From an uncultured Caproiciproducens sp. (lineage in GTDB: Bacteria; Bacillota; Clostridia; Oscillospirales; Acutalibacteraceae), in the NCBI RefSeq assembly GCF_963664915.1, contig NZ_OY761810.1, forward strand, positions 1,998,661-2,062,660: a DNA stretch of 64,000 nucleotides, in the 5' to 3' direction. Of this stretch, positions 8,702 through 17,666 are shown one piece after another (within the stretch, counting starts at the first letter, position 1; every line of letters starts with the position of its first letter). Both the position numbers and the translations under genes were made by a program. Below the pieces are notes generated by a model, which ran no database searches, was not told the origin of the DNA, and saw only the letters and a list, made by a program, of their open reading frames with translations.

Positions 8702-9424
8702 GTGTGGCAACAACGGAAAGGAAGTGATTTTATTTTTGAAGCACATATTGAGGTTCTAAAGAAATGTGTATTATTTAAGGGAATCACTCCGGCTGAACTA
8801 TCCCAAATGCTTGTCTGTCTGGACCCGCGCTCGGCGGATTACGCAAAAGGCGGTTTGATTGCGCAGGCGGCGGGACCAATGGAAGAAATCGGTATTGTAC
8901 TCGATGGTACAATTGCGGTTACAAAGGAAACGCCCTTGGGGGAACGGATGGTCTTGAATAAAATATCACCCGGCGGGATTTTTGGGGAAGTGGCGGCTTT
9001 GTCCGACTTTCAGCGTTCGCCTGCAACGATTTTCGCGCTAGAAAAAAGTACGGTGATGTATGTCAGACCAAAAAAAATCCTGATTCCCTGCAGCAAAAGC
9101 TGCCCGTGGCACACACAATTGACCCAAAACCTGATCCATCTTGTAGCGGACAGGGCGCTGTATTTAAACCGTAAAATTGACTATCTTACGATTAAGAGCA
9201 TGCGGGGAAAACTATGCACTTACCTTTATGAACAGTACCAAAAATCCGAAAAATGCCATTTGATACTGCCGTACAACCGCAATGAACTTGCCGATTTCCT
9301 CAATGTTTCCCGCCCCTCCATGTCGCGTGAACTTGGGCGAATGCGCGATGAAGGAATTCTTTCTTTTCAAGGGGACACCTTTGAGCTGCTGGACATGGAA
9401 CAGCTGAAAAGCTTTGTGCAATAA
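8702..9424 (+). CDS. Crp/Fnr-family transcriptional regulator
   Basis: Cyclic-nucleotide-binding-type sensor domain (residues about 20-140) joined to a C-terminal Crp winged helix (NRNELADFLNVSRPSMSREL, about 200-220). I see no Cys cluster typical of Fnr, so the effector is unknown. The start is uncertain. GTG 8702 has no ribosome site and lies only about 7 nt from the predicted transcript start. An ATT at 8732 sits 7 nt after AAGGAAG, a good ribosome site, and would give a more usual N-terminus (FEAHIEVLKK). The downstream HD gene follows after 28 bp and is probably co-transcribed. Confidence 0.88.
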   Translation: MWQQRKGSDFIFEAHIEVLKKCVLFKGITPAELSQMLVCLDPRSADYAKGGLIAQAAGPMEEIGIVLDGTIAVTKETPLGERMVLNKISPGGIFGEVAALSDFQRSPATIFALEKSTVMYVRPKKILIPCSKSCPWHTQLTQNLIHLVADRALYLNRKIDYLTIKSMRGKLCTYLYEQYQKSEKCHLILPYNRNELADFLNVSRPSMSRELGRMRDEGILSFQGDTFELLDMEQLKSFVQ

Positions 9425-9452
9425 TGAAATGCAATGAGGGGATGAGAAAAAC

Positions 9453-9968
9453 ATGAAGAACCAAATCAGTCAAATTTTGAAAGCAATGATCTGCTATAAT
9501 GAAGGCGATCCCAAAAGAGTGCATCATGCACTGAAAGTTTATGCTTTTGCAAAATTCATCGGCGAGCTGGAGGGACTGGATGAAGGTACAATGGAAATAC
9601 TGGAGCTGGCCTCCATTCTGCATGATATCGGAATTCAAAACAGTGAGCAAAAATACGGGTCTTCCGGCGGAAAATATCAGGAACTTGAGGGACCACCGGT
9701 TGCGGAAAAGATGCTGTTTACGGTCGGCGTTTCGCAGAAAGCTGTGGAACGCGTTTGCTTTTTAGTTGGCCATCATCACACCTATACCGAGATTAGCGGA
9801 CTGGATTATCAAATTCTGGTGGAAGCTGATTTTTTGGTCAACATTTATGAGGACGCCATGACAAAAGAACAGGCGCAAACTGTTTTGCATAAATATTTTC
9901 AAACGGAAACCGGTAAGGAATATCTTTCAAAGATGTATTTGGAACCGGAATATTTTCCAGTAAATTGA
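9453..9968 (+). CDS. HD-domain phosphohydrolase
   Basis: A 171-residue soluble protein with a metal-dependent HD domain: HHALKV, LHDIGI (the His-Asp pair at about residues 56-57), GHHHT and VEADFLV supply the expected His, HD, His and Asp ligands. The family hydrolyses nucleotide-type phosphate bonds. The substrate here is unknown. It sits between a Crp-type regulator and a radical SAM gene with gaps of 28 and 15 bp, suggesting one transcript. Confidence 0.85.
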   Translation: MKNQISQILKAMICYNEGDPKRVHHALKVYAFAKFIGELEGLDEGTMEILELASILHDIGIQNSEQKYGSSGGKYQELEGPPVAEKMLFTVGVSQKAVERVCFLVGHHHTYTEISGLDYQILVEADFLVNIYEDAMTKEQAQTVLHKYFQTETGKEYLSKMYLEPEYFPVN

Positions 9969-9983
9969 CAGTGGAGTGGTGAT

Positions 9984-10940
9984 TTGAAAAGTCCGTTTTT
10001 GTATTCCAATGATAATAAACGCTATCATACCCTGAGTTATCATCTAAAAAACCGGTTTGACCGGCGGGTTTTTAAAGCGGTGATCGACGCGGGATTTACC
10101 TGCCCCAATCTGGACGGGACAAGGGGGACCGGCGGCTGCACCTATTGTCTTTTCGGCAGCGGGGATTTTACGCACGGGGCAGGCAGGAGCGCTGCCGAAC
10201 AGGTGAGGATGGAGCTGGAAAGGGTGCGCGAAAAGAAGCCCGATGCGGACGTCGTTGCTTACTTTCAGGCGCATACCAACACCTACGCGCCTCTTCCACA
10301 GCTCCGTGAACTGTATGAGTCTGTGTTGGAAATTGACGGCGTGTGCGGAATCAGCATCGCTACGCGCGCGGACGCGCTTGAACCGGAAACGATGGATTAT
10401 CTGTCCGGGCTGTCACAGAAAACGTATCTTACGGTGGAACTGGGTTTGCAGACTATCCATGATTCTACTGCCGTAAAAATCAACCGCGGGCACACGTACG
10501 CAGAATTCGTGGAAGCCTTACGGGCGTTGAAATCGCGCGGTATCCGTGTCTGCGTGCACATTATCAACGGACTTCCGGGAGAAACCGTCGAAATGATGCT
10601 GGATACCGCGCGAACCGTCGGCGCTCTGAGGGCGGACGCGATTAAGATTCATCTCTTGCAGATTATGAGAGGTACGGCCATGGAGCGCCAGTTCGCGGAC
10701 GGCGAAGTTGTGCCGATGACCAGAGAGGGTTATATTAATGCCGTCTGCTCGCAGCTAGAGGTCTTGCCGCCCGAGATGGTCGTCGAGCGGATCACAGGCG
10801 ACGGTGCTCACGACAAGCTGATTGCGCCGCGGTGGGGTGTGGACAAAATCGCCGTCCTCGGCGGAATCGACCGCGCTCTTGTCCAGAAAGACACTTGGCA
10901 GGGAAAACTGCATTCTTTTTATGATTCGGATTTTGGATAG
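9984..10940 (+). CDS. Radical SAM protein of the TIGR01212 (YhcC/YtqA) family
   Basis: A 318-residue radical SAM enzyme. The cluster-binding segment, with Cys from TCPNLDG followed by GGCTYC, is the YhcC-type arrangement, and later blocks include VELGLQTIHD and CVHIINGLPGET. The family is widespread and its reaction is not established. The start follows GTGGTGATT with a TTG at 9984. The 3' end overlaps the converging metallo-hydrolase gene by 22 nt, so the two transcripts are antisense at their tails. Confidence 0.9.
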   Translation: MKSPFLYSNDNKRYHTLSYHLKNRFDRRVFKAVIDAGFTCPNLDGTRGTGGCTYCLFGSGDFTHGAGRSAAEQVRMELERVREKKPDADVVAYFQAHTNTYAPLPQLRELYESVLEIDGVCGISIATRADALEPETMDYLSGLSQKTYLTVELGLQTIHDSTAVKINRGHTYAEFVEALRALKSRGIRVCVHIINGLPGETVEMMLDTARTVGALRADAIKIHLLQIMRGTAMERQFADGEVVPMTREGYINAVCSQLEVLPPEMVVERITGDGAHDKLIAPRWGVDKIAVLGGIDRALVQKDTWQGKLHSFYDSDFG

Positions 10941-11647
10941 GGAATTACATCTCCCCTTTGAGAATAGAAAGCAATTTTATCGCGGTAACTGTCCGCGCGG
11001 CGGTCGGATTTCAGTTCTTCGAAAATAGAAGTGTTATCGCTGAAGTGCATCGGAACAACAAGTTCCGCACCCACTGTTTTCATAAAATAGTCAAGGCCGC
11101 GCAGATAATTTTCTTCCAGTCTGGGGTCAACCGGAACAAATGCAACGTCGATATCTTCATTTTTCAACAGGTCAATTTGTTCACGGTAGCGGCGCGTCAT
11201 TTCACGGTTGTCCTCATCGGGTTCCCCGTCCCAGTACCAGTCGTTCAGATCACCGGCGTGATAGATGCACAGACCGTCCGCCATGATGACAAAAGCTACG
11301 CCGATATCAGTCGATTCCAGTGTGCGCACGCGAAAGTCGCCAAAGTTGTATTCGCTGCCGGGGCTGACTTTTATTACATCTTCGGAAGTTTTAATATCAT
11401 CGGAGAGCACATAACGGATTTGGCCGACAGTTTTGCGCCAGCTGAAAATTCTTGGACTGTAATGGTCGGGGTGGCTGTGCGAAACAAAGACGACGACATT
11501 CAAATCCGTTATTTCCTCGGGGTCGATCACGCCTTTATCCGGCCCGCAGCCTTTTGGCGAGTCAAGATAATAGTCGAAGATAAAAAGATGTCTGTCTGTT
11601 TTTAATGTAAATCCGCTGTTGTACAAGTATCTGATTTCGGCTTTCAT
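10919..11647 (-). CDS. MBL-fold metallo-hydrolase
   Basis: A 242-residue metallo-beta-lactamase-fold protein with the metal motif SHSHPDH (residues about 56-62) and further ligands in HAGDLND and MHFSD. It looks like the UlaG/YtkL-type hydrolase group, but the substrate cannot be named. The start at 11647 follows GGAGGACGT. It converges on the radical SAM gene and shares 22 nt with it. Confidence 0.85.
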   Translation of the reverse strand: MKAEIRYLYNSGFTLKTDRHLFIFDYYLDSPKGCGPDKGVIDPEEITDLNVVVFVSHSHPDHYSPRIFSWRKTVGQIRYVLSDDIKTSEDVIKVSPGSEYNFGDFRVRTLESTDIGVAFVIMADGLCIYHAGDLNDWYWDGEPDEDNREMTRRYREQIDLLKNEDIDVAFVPVDPRLEENYLRGLDYFMKTVGAELVVPMHFSDNTSIFEELKSDRRADSYRDKIAFYSQRGDVIPYPKSES

Positions 11648-11715
11648 ATACGTCCTCCTTTGTTTTTCGACGGGATGTTGTGCTTTTTATGAAATTGGTT
11701 ATACTGTTTCTATTG

Positions 11716-12699
11716 CTACTGCATGCTTCCGCCCTCAATGATGCCCGCTTTGGCTAGGTTTTGCTTATGCTCGTCATACGTCTTTGCATAGTAGTAATTC
11801 CCGCTTGAATCGGCGGCAAAGTAAAAGTAATCCGTGTCGGCCGGATTGACTGCGGCGTTCAAAGCGGCTTTTCCGGGGTTGCAGATGGCGCCTGCCGGCA
11901 GGGCGGGGCATTTCTGGGTATTATAGTATGAGTTATAGCGGTTTTTATCCCCAGTGAGATTCGGCTTTAAGTATTTTTCCACATAAAGAACCGTTACGTC
12001 GGCCTGCAGCCGCATGCCGGCTTTCAGCCTGTTGTGAAAGACGGACGACACCTTTGCCATTTCATTCACATTGCCCGATTCCTTTTCAATGATGGAAGCG
12101 AGAGTGACGATTTGGTCGGTGGACATTCCCGCGTAGCTGTAACTGCTGCCGATTTTACCCTCCGCGTTTTTCAGCATTTTGCCAAGAGCGTCCTGCGGCT
12201 TCATGTTTTCGTAAAATTCATATGTATCGGGGAAGAGGTACCCCTCTAATTTGTAACAGCGGTTTGCGTTGGAACTCAATTTCCCGATCAGCGAATAATA
12301 GCTAAAATCATAGGAATTTGCCGTGCTTAGCAGGGCGGCTTTTTTACATACGCCGTTCGCTTCCAGCCTGTCGCCAATCTGGGACAATGTAAAACCCTCC
12401 GGTATGACGATGCGCACGGTTTTAGTTTTTTCCGGCTGAGAAGTGGAAGCCGAACCGGTGCTCTGTTTGCCGGGAACTGTACTCTGTGCCGAACCCGTGG
12501 AGGAAGCGCCGGAAGAGGTTGTATTGCTGTTGGCCGAACAGCCGGATGTATCCGATACGGAAGAACCTGTTTCGCTGACAGTACTGCTTTCATTACTGTT
12601 CACCTGACTTGACACGATACTGCTGCTGTCACTTTTTGAACAGGCGGAAAAAGAAAAACAGACTGCCAAAGCAATCAGTATTGCAAGATATTTTTTCAT
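11716..12699 (-). CDS. mltG: Endolytic peptidoglycan transglycosylase MltG (lipoprotein form)
   Basis: Cuts nascent glycan strands at the membrane, setting strand length. Start ATG 12699 follows GGTGAT. A lipoprotein signal ends in the lipobox FSAC (Cys about 20). A Ser/Thr-rich linker of about 70 residues follows, then the YceG/MltG domain. The domain holds the catalytic glutamate in IIEKESGN, then VFHNRL and MRLQADVT. Here a lipid anchor replaces the usual transmembrane helix, and the LysM-like part is reduced to a short segment (RIVIPEGFTLSQIGD). Confidence 0.88.
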   Translation of the reverse strand: MKKYLAILIALAVCFSFSACSKSDSSSIVSSQVNSNESSTVSETGSSVSDTSGCSANSNTTSSGASSTGSAQSTVPGKQSTGSASTSQPEKTKTVRIVIPEGFTLSQIGDRLEANGVCKKAALLSTANSYDFSYYSLIGKLSSNANRCYKLEGYLFPDTYEFYENMKPQDALGKMLKNAEGKIGSSYSYAGMSTDQIVTLASIIEKESGNVNEMAKVSSVFHNRLKAGMRLQADVTVLYVEKYLKPNLTGDKNRYNSYYNTQKCPALPAGAICNPGKAALNAAVNPADTDYFYFAADSSGNYYYAKTYDEHKQNLAKAGIIEGGSMQ

Positions 12700-12833
12700 T
12701 AATTTTATCACCTTTTTCGTTCTTTTGTTCTATTTTATACCCGTTGATGTTGTAATTCAATAAAATATCCTATTATCTGACAATTCCAAAAACATGAAAT
12801 CATGATTAGAATAAATCACAGGAGGTAATTTTT

Positions 12834-13676
12834 ATGGGATTCAGCCTTGAAAAATACGGACAGCAGATTATGCTTTTATTGGAATCGTCCCTGCCTAAAT
12901 TGATCGGTGCGCTGCTGATTTTGGGAATCGGCTGGTGGCTTAGCAACCAGGCGGTCAGACTGATGTTCCGCGCAATGTCGCACTCAAAAACAGATACGGG
13001 TCTCGTCACTTTCATTAGCTCCCTCACCAGAGCGTTGCTGAAAATCATTGTATGCATTACGGCGGCGGCTCAGCTTGGCATGAATGTCAGCTCCATTATT
13101 GCGGCTCTGGGGGCAGCGGGTCTGGCCATCGGACTTGCGTTAAAGGACAATATGGCGAACATTGCCTGCGGGGCGCAGATCATTTTTACCAAGCCGTTCC
13201 GCGTCGGGGATTACATTGCCTATGAAAATACGGAGGGAACCGTAGAGCGGATTGAGACGATGTTCACCACACTGAGAACATTCGATAATAAAGAAGTCGT
13301 CATTCCCAATTCCAAAATTACTTCCGCTGTGATCATCAACTATTCCGCCATGGCGACCCGCCGTCTTGACTTGAAGTATTCCGTCGGTTATGGTGAGGAC
13401 CTTGCCGTGGTAAAACGATTGCTTGCAGACCTGACCGAAAATAATCCCATGGCGCTGAAAGATCCCGAACCGCTGATTGTTGTCGGGGAACACAGGGAAA
13501 GCGGCGTAATTGTGGAAGTAAGGGTGTGGTGCAACACCGGGGACTATCTTGCACTGTATTTTGACATGCAGGAAAAAGTGAAGCTTGCGTTTGACGAAGC
13601 AGGTATCCGTATCCCGTACAATCAACTCGATGTTCATATGAAGCCATTATTAAATAATGAAGAGACCGGCTCATAA
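12834..13676 (+). CDS. mscS: Small-conductance mechanosensitive channel, MscS family
   Basis: A 280-residue channel that opens on membrane tension during osmotic downshock. It has three N-terminal transmembrane segments. The pore helix is the Gly/Ala-rich AALGAAGLAIGLALKDNMAN (residues about 86-106). The MscS beta domain follows, with FRVGDYI and VIPNSKI, and a C-terminal alpha/beta domain. The start at 12834 follows AGGAGG. Single gene, followed by a shared terminator. Confidence 0.95.
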   Translation: MGFSLEKYGQQIMLLLESSLPKLIGALLILGIGWWLSNQAVRLMFRAMSHSKTDTGLVTFISSLTRALLKIIVCITAAAQLGMNVSSIIAALGAAGLAIGLALKDNMANIACGAQIIFTKPFRVGDYIAYENTEGTVERIETMFTTLRTFDNKEVVIPNSKITSAVIINYSAMATRRLDLKYSVGYGEDLAVVKRLLADLTENNPMALKDPEPLIVVGEHRESGVIVEVRVWCNTGDYLALYFDMQEKVKLAFDEAGIRIPYNQLDVHMKPLLNNEETGS

Positions 13677-13695
13677 TTTTATCAGTCAAAACGAC

Positions 13696-13740
13696 AGAAA
13701 AGAGCGGCAGTCTGCTGTGCAGAATTGCCGCTCTTTAAAA
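13696..13740. terminator. Bidirectional terminator between mscS and metY
   Basis: Stem of about 11 bp built from AAAGAGCGGCA and TGCCGCTCTTT (about 13698-13709 with 13726-13736), with A and T runs outside. Confidence 0.8.
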
Positions 13741-13753
13741 TAGTGTAGCAAAT

Positions 13754-15034
13754 TTATGCTAATGCCTGTTGTAAATCGTAGAGAATATCGTCGATGTGCT
13801 CGGTGCCGATGGAAAGGCGGACTGTGTTCGGCTTGATCCCGGACTGTAAAAGCTCGCTTTCGCTCATCTGGGAGTGCGTTGTGCTCGCCGGATGAATGAC
13901 CAGTGATTTTACGTCGGCCACGTTGGCCAGCAGAGAGAATATTTCCAACCGGTCAATAAAGTCTCTTGCTTCCTTTGCGCCGCCCTTGATTTCAAAAGTA
14001 AATATAGAGCCGGCGCCGTTGGGAAAATACCGATTATATAAAGAGTTGTATTTGCTGTCGGGTAAGGCGGGATGATTAACACGTTCCACCTTTGGATGTT
14101 TTGTGAGGAAATCCACTACCTTTAGAGCGTTCTCAATATGACGCTCTACACGCAGGGAGAGGGTTTCAAGGCCCTGTAAAAGCAGGAAGGAGTTGAACGG
14201 GCTGATGGTCGCGCCGGTGTCTCTTAACAGGATGACGCGGATTCTGGTCACATATGCCGCCGCGCCGACGTCTTTTGTAAAGCTAATGCCGTGGTAGCTC
14301 GGGTCCGGCTCGCTCAGCCACGGGAATTTACCGGAGGCCGCCCAGTCGAATGTGCCGGAATCAACGATCACTCCGCCGAGGGAAGAGCCGTGTCCGCCGA
14401 TAAACTTTGTGGCGGAATGCACAACTACGTCTGCACCGTGCTCAATGGGGCGCAGAAGGTACGGCGTTGCAAAAGTATTGTCTACAATTAGGGGAATTCC
14501 GTTTTTGTGAGCGATAACGGCGACCGCGTCTATGTCGATCACGCTGGAATTCGGGTTGCCGAGCGTTTCAATAAAAATCGCTTTCGTGTTCGGCTGAATC
14601 GCTTTTTCAAAGCTGCCCTCAACGTCCGGATCGACAAAAGTTGTGGTGATGCCGAAAGCGGCGAGCGTATGTTCCAGCAGATTGTAGGTTCCGCCGTAAA
14701 TGGTATTGGCTGAAACAATATGGTCGCCCGCGTGAGCGATATTTTCGATTGCATACGTAATGGCTGCCGCGCCGGACGCGGTGGCCAGTGCGGCGACGCC
14801 GCCTTCCAGAGCTGCAATACGCTGCTCAAACACATCGGCGGTCGGGTTCATCAGTCTGCCGTAAACATTGCCGCCTTCGGTCAGACCAAAACGGGCCGCG
14901 GCCTGCGCGGAATCCTTGAATACAAAAGAGGTCGTCTGGTAAATCGGAACGGCTCTTGAATCTGTTGCGGAATCCGGTTTCTCCTGACCTGCGTGCACCT
15001 GTATCGTTTCAAATTTATATTTTCTCTCACTCAT
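13754..15034 (-). CDS. metY: O-acetylhomoserine sulfhydrylase (aminocarboxypropyltransferase)
   Basis: PLP enzyme that makes homocysteine from O-acetylhomoserine and sulfide. The 426-residue length is typical of MetY rather than the shorter cystathionine enzymes. Visible marks are [11 protein letters not shown]-type cofactor residues, the PLP lysine in [10 protein letters not shown] and the C-terminal [10 protein letters not shown] motif. It starts at ATG 15034 behind AGGAGT. Upstream lie a possible leader peptide, a hairpin with T-tract and a palindrome, but no SAM riboswitch that I can recognise. Confidence 0.93.
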   Translation of the reverse strand: MSERKYKFETIQVHAGQEKPDSATDSRAVPIYQTTSFVFKDSAQAAARFGLTEGGNVYGRLMNPTADVFEQRIAALEGGVAALATASGAAAITYAIENIAHAGDHIVSANTIYGGTYNLLEHTLAAFGITTTFVDPDVEGSFEKAIQPNTKAIFIETLGNPNSSVIDIDAVAVIAHKNGIPLIVDNTFATPYLLRPIEHGADVVVHSATKFIGGHGSSLGGVIVDSGTFDWAASGKFPWLSEPDPSYHGISFTKDVGAAAYVTRIRVILLRDTGATISPFNSFLLLQGLETLSLRVERHIENALKVVDFLTKHPKVERVNHPALPDSKYNSLYNRYFPNGAGSIFTFEIKGGAKEARDFIDRLEIFSLLANVADVKSLVIHPASTTHSQMSESELLQSGIKPNTVRLSIGTEHIDDILYDLQQALA

Positions 15035-15072
15035 TGTCGTTACTCCTTCTGCATGTTTATTATTTTAACCAT

Positions 15073-15162
15073 TTAAAAATCAAAAAAACTGGAGCCGCAC
15101 ATTCGCTTATGCAGGAAGCTGTTACAAATCGGGTTATTATACGTGTGTTCCATTGTTTTCAT
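15073..15162 (-). CDS. Putative 29-aa leader peptide upstream of metY
   Basis: A short frame begins at ATG 15162 exactly 6 nt after a perfect AGGAGG. It encodes 29 residues (MKTMEHTYNNPICN..., Cys13 and Cys22, Met1, 4 and 21) and stops 38 nt before the metY start. Its last codons run into a hairpin arm followed by seven T. The geometry fits translation-controlled attenuation, but nothing proves the peptide is made. Confidence 0.45.
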   Translation of the reverse strand: MKTMEHTYNNPICNSFLHKRMCGSSFFDF

Positions 15163-15170
15163 GGGGCTCC
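15081..15170 (-). promoter_or_regulatory. Possible attenuator hairpin in the metY leader
   Basis: On the minus strand GGAGCC (15170-15165), overlapping the leader ribosome site, can pair with GGCTCC (15096-15091), which is followed by AGTTTTTTTG. The closing stem is only 6 bp around a 68-nt loop, so the structure is tentative. Confidence 0.35.
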
Positions 15171-15183
15171 TCCTTTTTTAAAT

Positions 15184-15231
15184 ATTATAATTCATATCAT
15201 ATTAGTAATATATATTGTTGACATATTACTA
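15184..15231 (-). promoter_or_regulatory. metY promoter region with 8-bp inverted repeat
   Basis: TATAAT on the minus strand at 15189-15184. TAGTAATA (15203-15210) and TATTACTA (15224-15231) form a perfect inverted repeat around 13 bp, covering the -35 position. There is no good -35 box, so an activator or repressor site is plausible. Confidence 0.5.
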
Positions 15232-15267
15232 CGGTAAATTAAAAATGTCAAGTGTTAATTTAAAAAA

Positions 15268-15322
15268 CAAAAAACGTCCCGATAAGCTGGCTCGTTTTGG
15301 CCTGCTTTCACGGGACGGTTTT
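15268..15322. terminator. Terminator of the rRNA methyltransferase gene
   Basis: Stem CGTCCCG (15275-15281) with CGGGACG (15311-15317). Flanking A-run gives TTTTTT on the minus strand, and GGTTTT follows on the plus strand. Confidence 0.75.
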
Positions 15323-16551
15323 CAGGTTATCTGGAAAATATAAAATTTGAGGTAACTGGTTTCCGGTACGCCCCAAAGAATGGGGTGATCGGGCGACTGC
15401 TGGCGCGCTTCTATCTGCCGGAGCGTCACCTGCGCGTCAAACGCCGCGCTGCGGAGCATGCCGCAGAAAAGATCTTCCGTCAAGAAATGCGAGCAGGAGC
15501 AGGTTGCAAGGTATCCGCCGCGCGGCAGCAGCTTCATGGCGCGCAGGTTAATCTCTTTATATCCCTTCATCGCGTGGTCAACGGTCTGGCGCGATTTGGT
15601 GAAAGCCGGAGGGTCAAGCACAATCAAGTCATAACCGTCCTTCGTTCCGCACGGTATTGTCGGCAGAAGGTCAAACACATTTGCGGTCTGAAAGGTCATA
15701 TTTCTCTGTAAATTGTTGCGTTTGGCGTTTTCCTCCGCCATGGCGACCGCGTCAGCGGAAATATCCACCGCGTGAACGCGTTCTGCTCCGCCTTTCGCCG
15801 CATTTAAGGCAAAAGAGCCGGTATGTGTAAAGCAGTCCAGCACTCTTTTTCCTCGGCTGAGTTTCGCTACCGCCTGCCGATTGTATTTTTGATCAAGGAA
15901 AAATCCGGTTTTCTGGCCGTTCTCAAAGTCGACGGCATATTCGATTCCATTTTCCGTCATGGTTGTTTGCGTTGTTTGCGGCGTTTCAAGTCCGGCGATG
16001 GGGAAGAAGCCTTTATTTTGCTCCATTCCTTCCAGTTCGCGGATGGCAACGTCGTTGCGCTCGTATACGCCGTCGATTTTTTGCCCGTTCTCTTCCAGGA
16101 TTTTGCACAGCAGGGGAAAGAGCACGGGCTTCAGTTTTTCCATACCGAGTGAAAGCGTCTGTGCGACCAGAATATTGTTAAAGCGATCCACAGTCAGTCC
16201 GGGGAAAAGATCCGACTCGCCGAAGATGATTCTGCAGCTTGAACTGTCGTTTCCCATAACGGTTTTGCGGTAATCCCATGCGTATCTGAGACGCCGCTCA
16301 AAAAAAGCTTCGTTAAATACATCGTTCGCGCTGCGGGAGATCAGCCGGATTCTGATTTTGGAATGGTCGTTGATAAATCCGGTGCCGAGATATTTTTCGC
16401 GTATGCTGAACACATCCACCAGTCCGCCGTTTTCATACGCGCCTTCAATTTTGAGAATTTCCGTATTGTAAACCCACGGATGTCCTGCCTGAATACTGTT
16501 TTCTGCTTTGCGGGTTAAAATGATCTTTGGGTACATTCTGCTTTGCTTCAT
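15322..16551 (-). CDS. rlmI: Class I SAM-dependent rRNA methyltransferase, RlmI family
   Basis: A 409-residue enzyme expected to methylate a cytosine C5 of 23S rRNA. An N-terminal PUA-like domain starts ILTRKAENSIQAGHPWVYN. The Rossmann methyltransferase domain has motif I VLDCFTHTGSFALNA (about 220-234) and motif IV LDPPAFTKS (about 300). The exact target base is inferred from the family. It begins 26 bp after the end of the LDH-like gene on the same strand and is probably co-transcribed with it. Confidence 0.88.
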   Translation of the reverse strand: MKQSRMYPKIILTRKAENSIQAGHPWVYNTEILKIEGAYENGGLVDVFSIREKYLGTGFINDHSKIRIRLISRSANDVFNEAFFERRLRYAWDYRKTVMGNDSSSCRIIFGESDLFPGLTVDRFNNILVAQTLSLGMEKLKPVLFPLLCKILEENGQKIDGVYERNDVAIRELEGMEQNKGFFPIAGLETPQTTQTTMTENGIEYAVDFENGQKTGFFLDQKYNRQAVAKLSRGKRVLDCFTHTGSFALNAAKGGAERVHAVDISADAVAMAEENAKRNNLQRNMTFQTANVFDLLPTIPCGTKDGYDLIVLDPPAFTKSRQTVDHAMKGYKEINLRAMKLLPRGGYLATCSCSHFLTEDLFCGMLRSAAFDAQVTLRQIEARQQSPDHPILWGVPETSYLKFYIFQIT

Positions 16552-16577
16552 GAATTTTCCTCACAACCTGATTATTT

Positions 16578-17522
16578 TTACAGCTGAATGCTGAATTCCC
16601 GTATGAGCGCGACGGACTGCTTAAACTCAAGAAGCTCTTCGTCGGTCATACGCACTTCTACAACCTCTTTCACGCCGTTTCTGCCCAATACGGCCGGGAC
16701 CCCCGCGAATACGTCATTTTCACCGTATTCGCCGCAGAGCAACGTGGAAACAGGGATAATATTGCTTTCGTTATGGAGAATGCTTTTGATGATTCCGGCA
16801 GCCGTTGTGGCGATTCCGTAATTGGTGTTGCCCTTCCGGTGCAGGATTTCCCAGCCGGCGTTGGCCGTTTCACGCACCATCTGCTTCAGGTCAGCGCCTT
16901 TCAGGCGCTCCTGATTGTCGGCGATAATATTGAAAAAATCCTTGCCCCCAACGGTGACGCGGCTCCATGGAACCATTTGGGAATCGCCGTGTTCGCCCAT
17001 GACCGTGCAGTGCACGCTTCTGGGGTCAACGTCAATTTTTTTCGCGATCAGGCATTTCAGCCGTGCGGTGTCAAGCGCCGTGCCGGTTCCGATGATTTGA
17101 TTTTTCGGCAGACCGGAAAGTTTATAGATATAATAAGAAATAATATCCACCGGATTGGATATAACGACAAATACACCGTCAAAGCCGCTCTGCATAATGG
17201 GATCGACGATGCTTTTGATAATCTTTTCGCTTGCTCCCAGCATGTCCAGACGGTTTTGCCCTTGGATATAGGGAGCGGAGGCGGTGATCACAACAATATC
17301 GGCATCTCCGCAGTCTTTGTAGGTGCCGGCGCTTACTCTGACATTGCGGTTCAGGTACTCGATACAGTGCTGCAAATCCATTGCTTCCCCTACTGCTTTT
17401 TCCTGATTAATATCCGTTAGAACCACATCATCGCACACTCCCTGCGTTACCAGACTGAATGCGGTTGAAGAGCCGACCGCTCCTGCTCCTACGATCACAA
17501 CTTTACTTTTGTTTATAATCAT
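16578..17522 (-). CDS. L-lactate/L-2-hydroxyacid dehydrogenase, atypical specificity loop
   Basis: NAD-dependent 2-hydroxyacid dehydrogenase of 314 residues. It has the Rossmann GAGAVGSS, ISNPVD and the catalytic GEHGDS histidine, with the substrate-binding Arg at residue 91. By ungapped comparison with the second LDH in this window, the residue that is Gln in true L-lactate dehydrogenases is Tyr85 (TASAPYIQGQNR). That change suggests a bulkier 2-hydroxy acid, as for L-2-hydroxyisocaproate dehydrogenases, but this is inference. It starts at ATG 17522 behind AAGGGGTG and is followed by the rRNA methyltransferase. Confidence 0.8.
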   Translation of the reverse strand: MIINKSKVVIVGAGAVGSSTAFSLVTQGVCDDVVLTDINQEKAVGEAMDLQHCIEYLNRNVRVSAGTYKDCGDADIVVITASAPYIQGQNRLDMLGASEKIIKSIVDPIMQSGFDGVFVVISNPVDIISYYIYKLSGLPKNQIIGTGTALDTARLKCLIAKKIDVDPRSVHCTVMGEHGDSQMVPWSRVTVGGKDFFNIIADNQERLKGADLKQMVRETANAGWEILHRKGNTNYGIATTAAGIIKSILHNESNIIPVSTLLCGEYGENDVFAGVPAVLGRNGVKEVVEVRMTDEELLEFKQSVALIREFSIQL

Positions 17523-17562
17523 AATATGTTCACCCCTTTCATATTATTGGGATTATGAATTT

Positions 17563-17590
17563 ATTATAACACGAATTCGCCGTCTTACAA
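17563..17590 (-). promoter_or_regulatory. Promoter of the LDH-like gene
   Basis: On the minus strand TTGTAA (17590-17585) and TATAAT (17568-17563) with a 16-bp spacer, about 40 nt before the start codon. Confidence 0.6.
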
Positions 17591-17666
17591 GTGAGCCGCT
17601 TTGGTTTAAATTTTGAATGTTCATGCTTGCAGAAATTACAGGTTTACCGCATTCTGACGCAATCAT

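Noticed and set aside
10958-11605. 215-codon plus-strand frame opposite the MBL-fold hydrolase
   Set aside because: Antisense shadow of a well-supported metallo-hydrolase; no recognisable domain.
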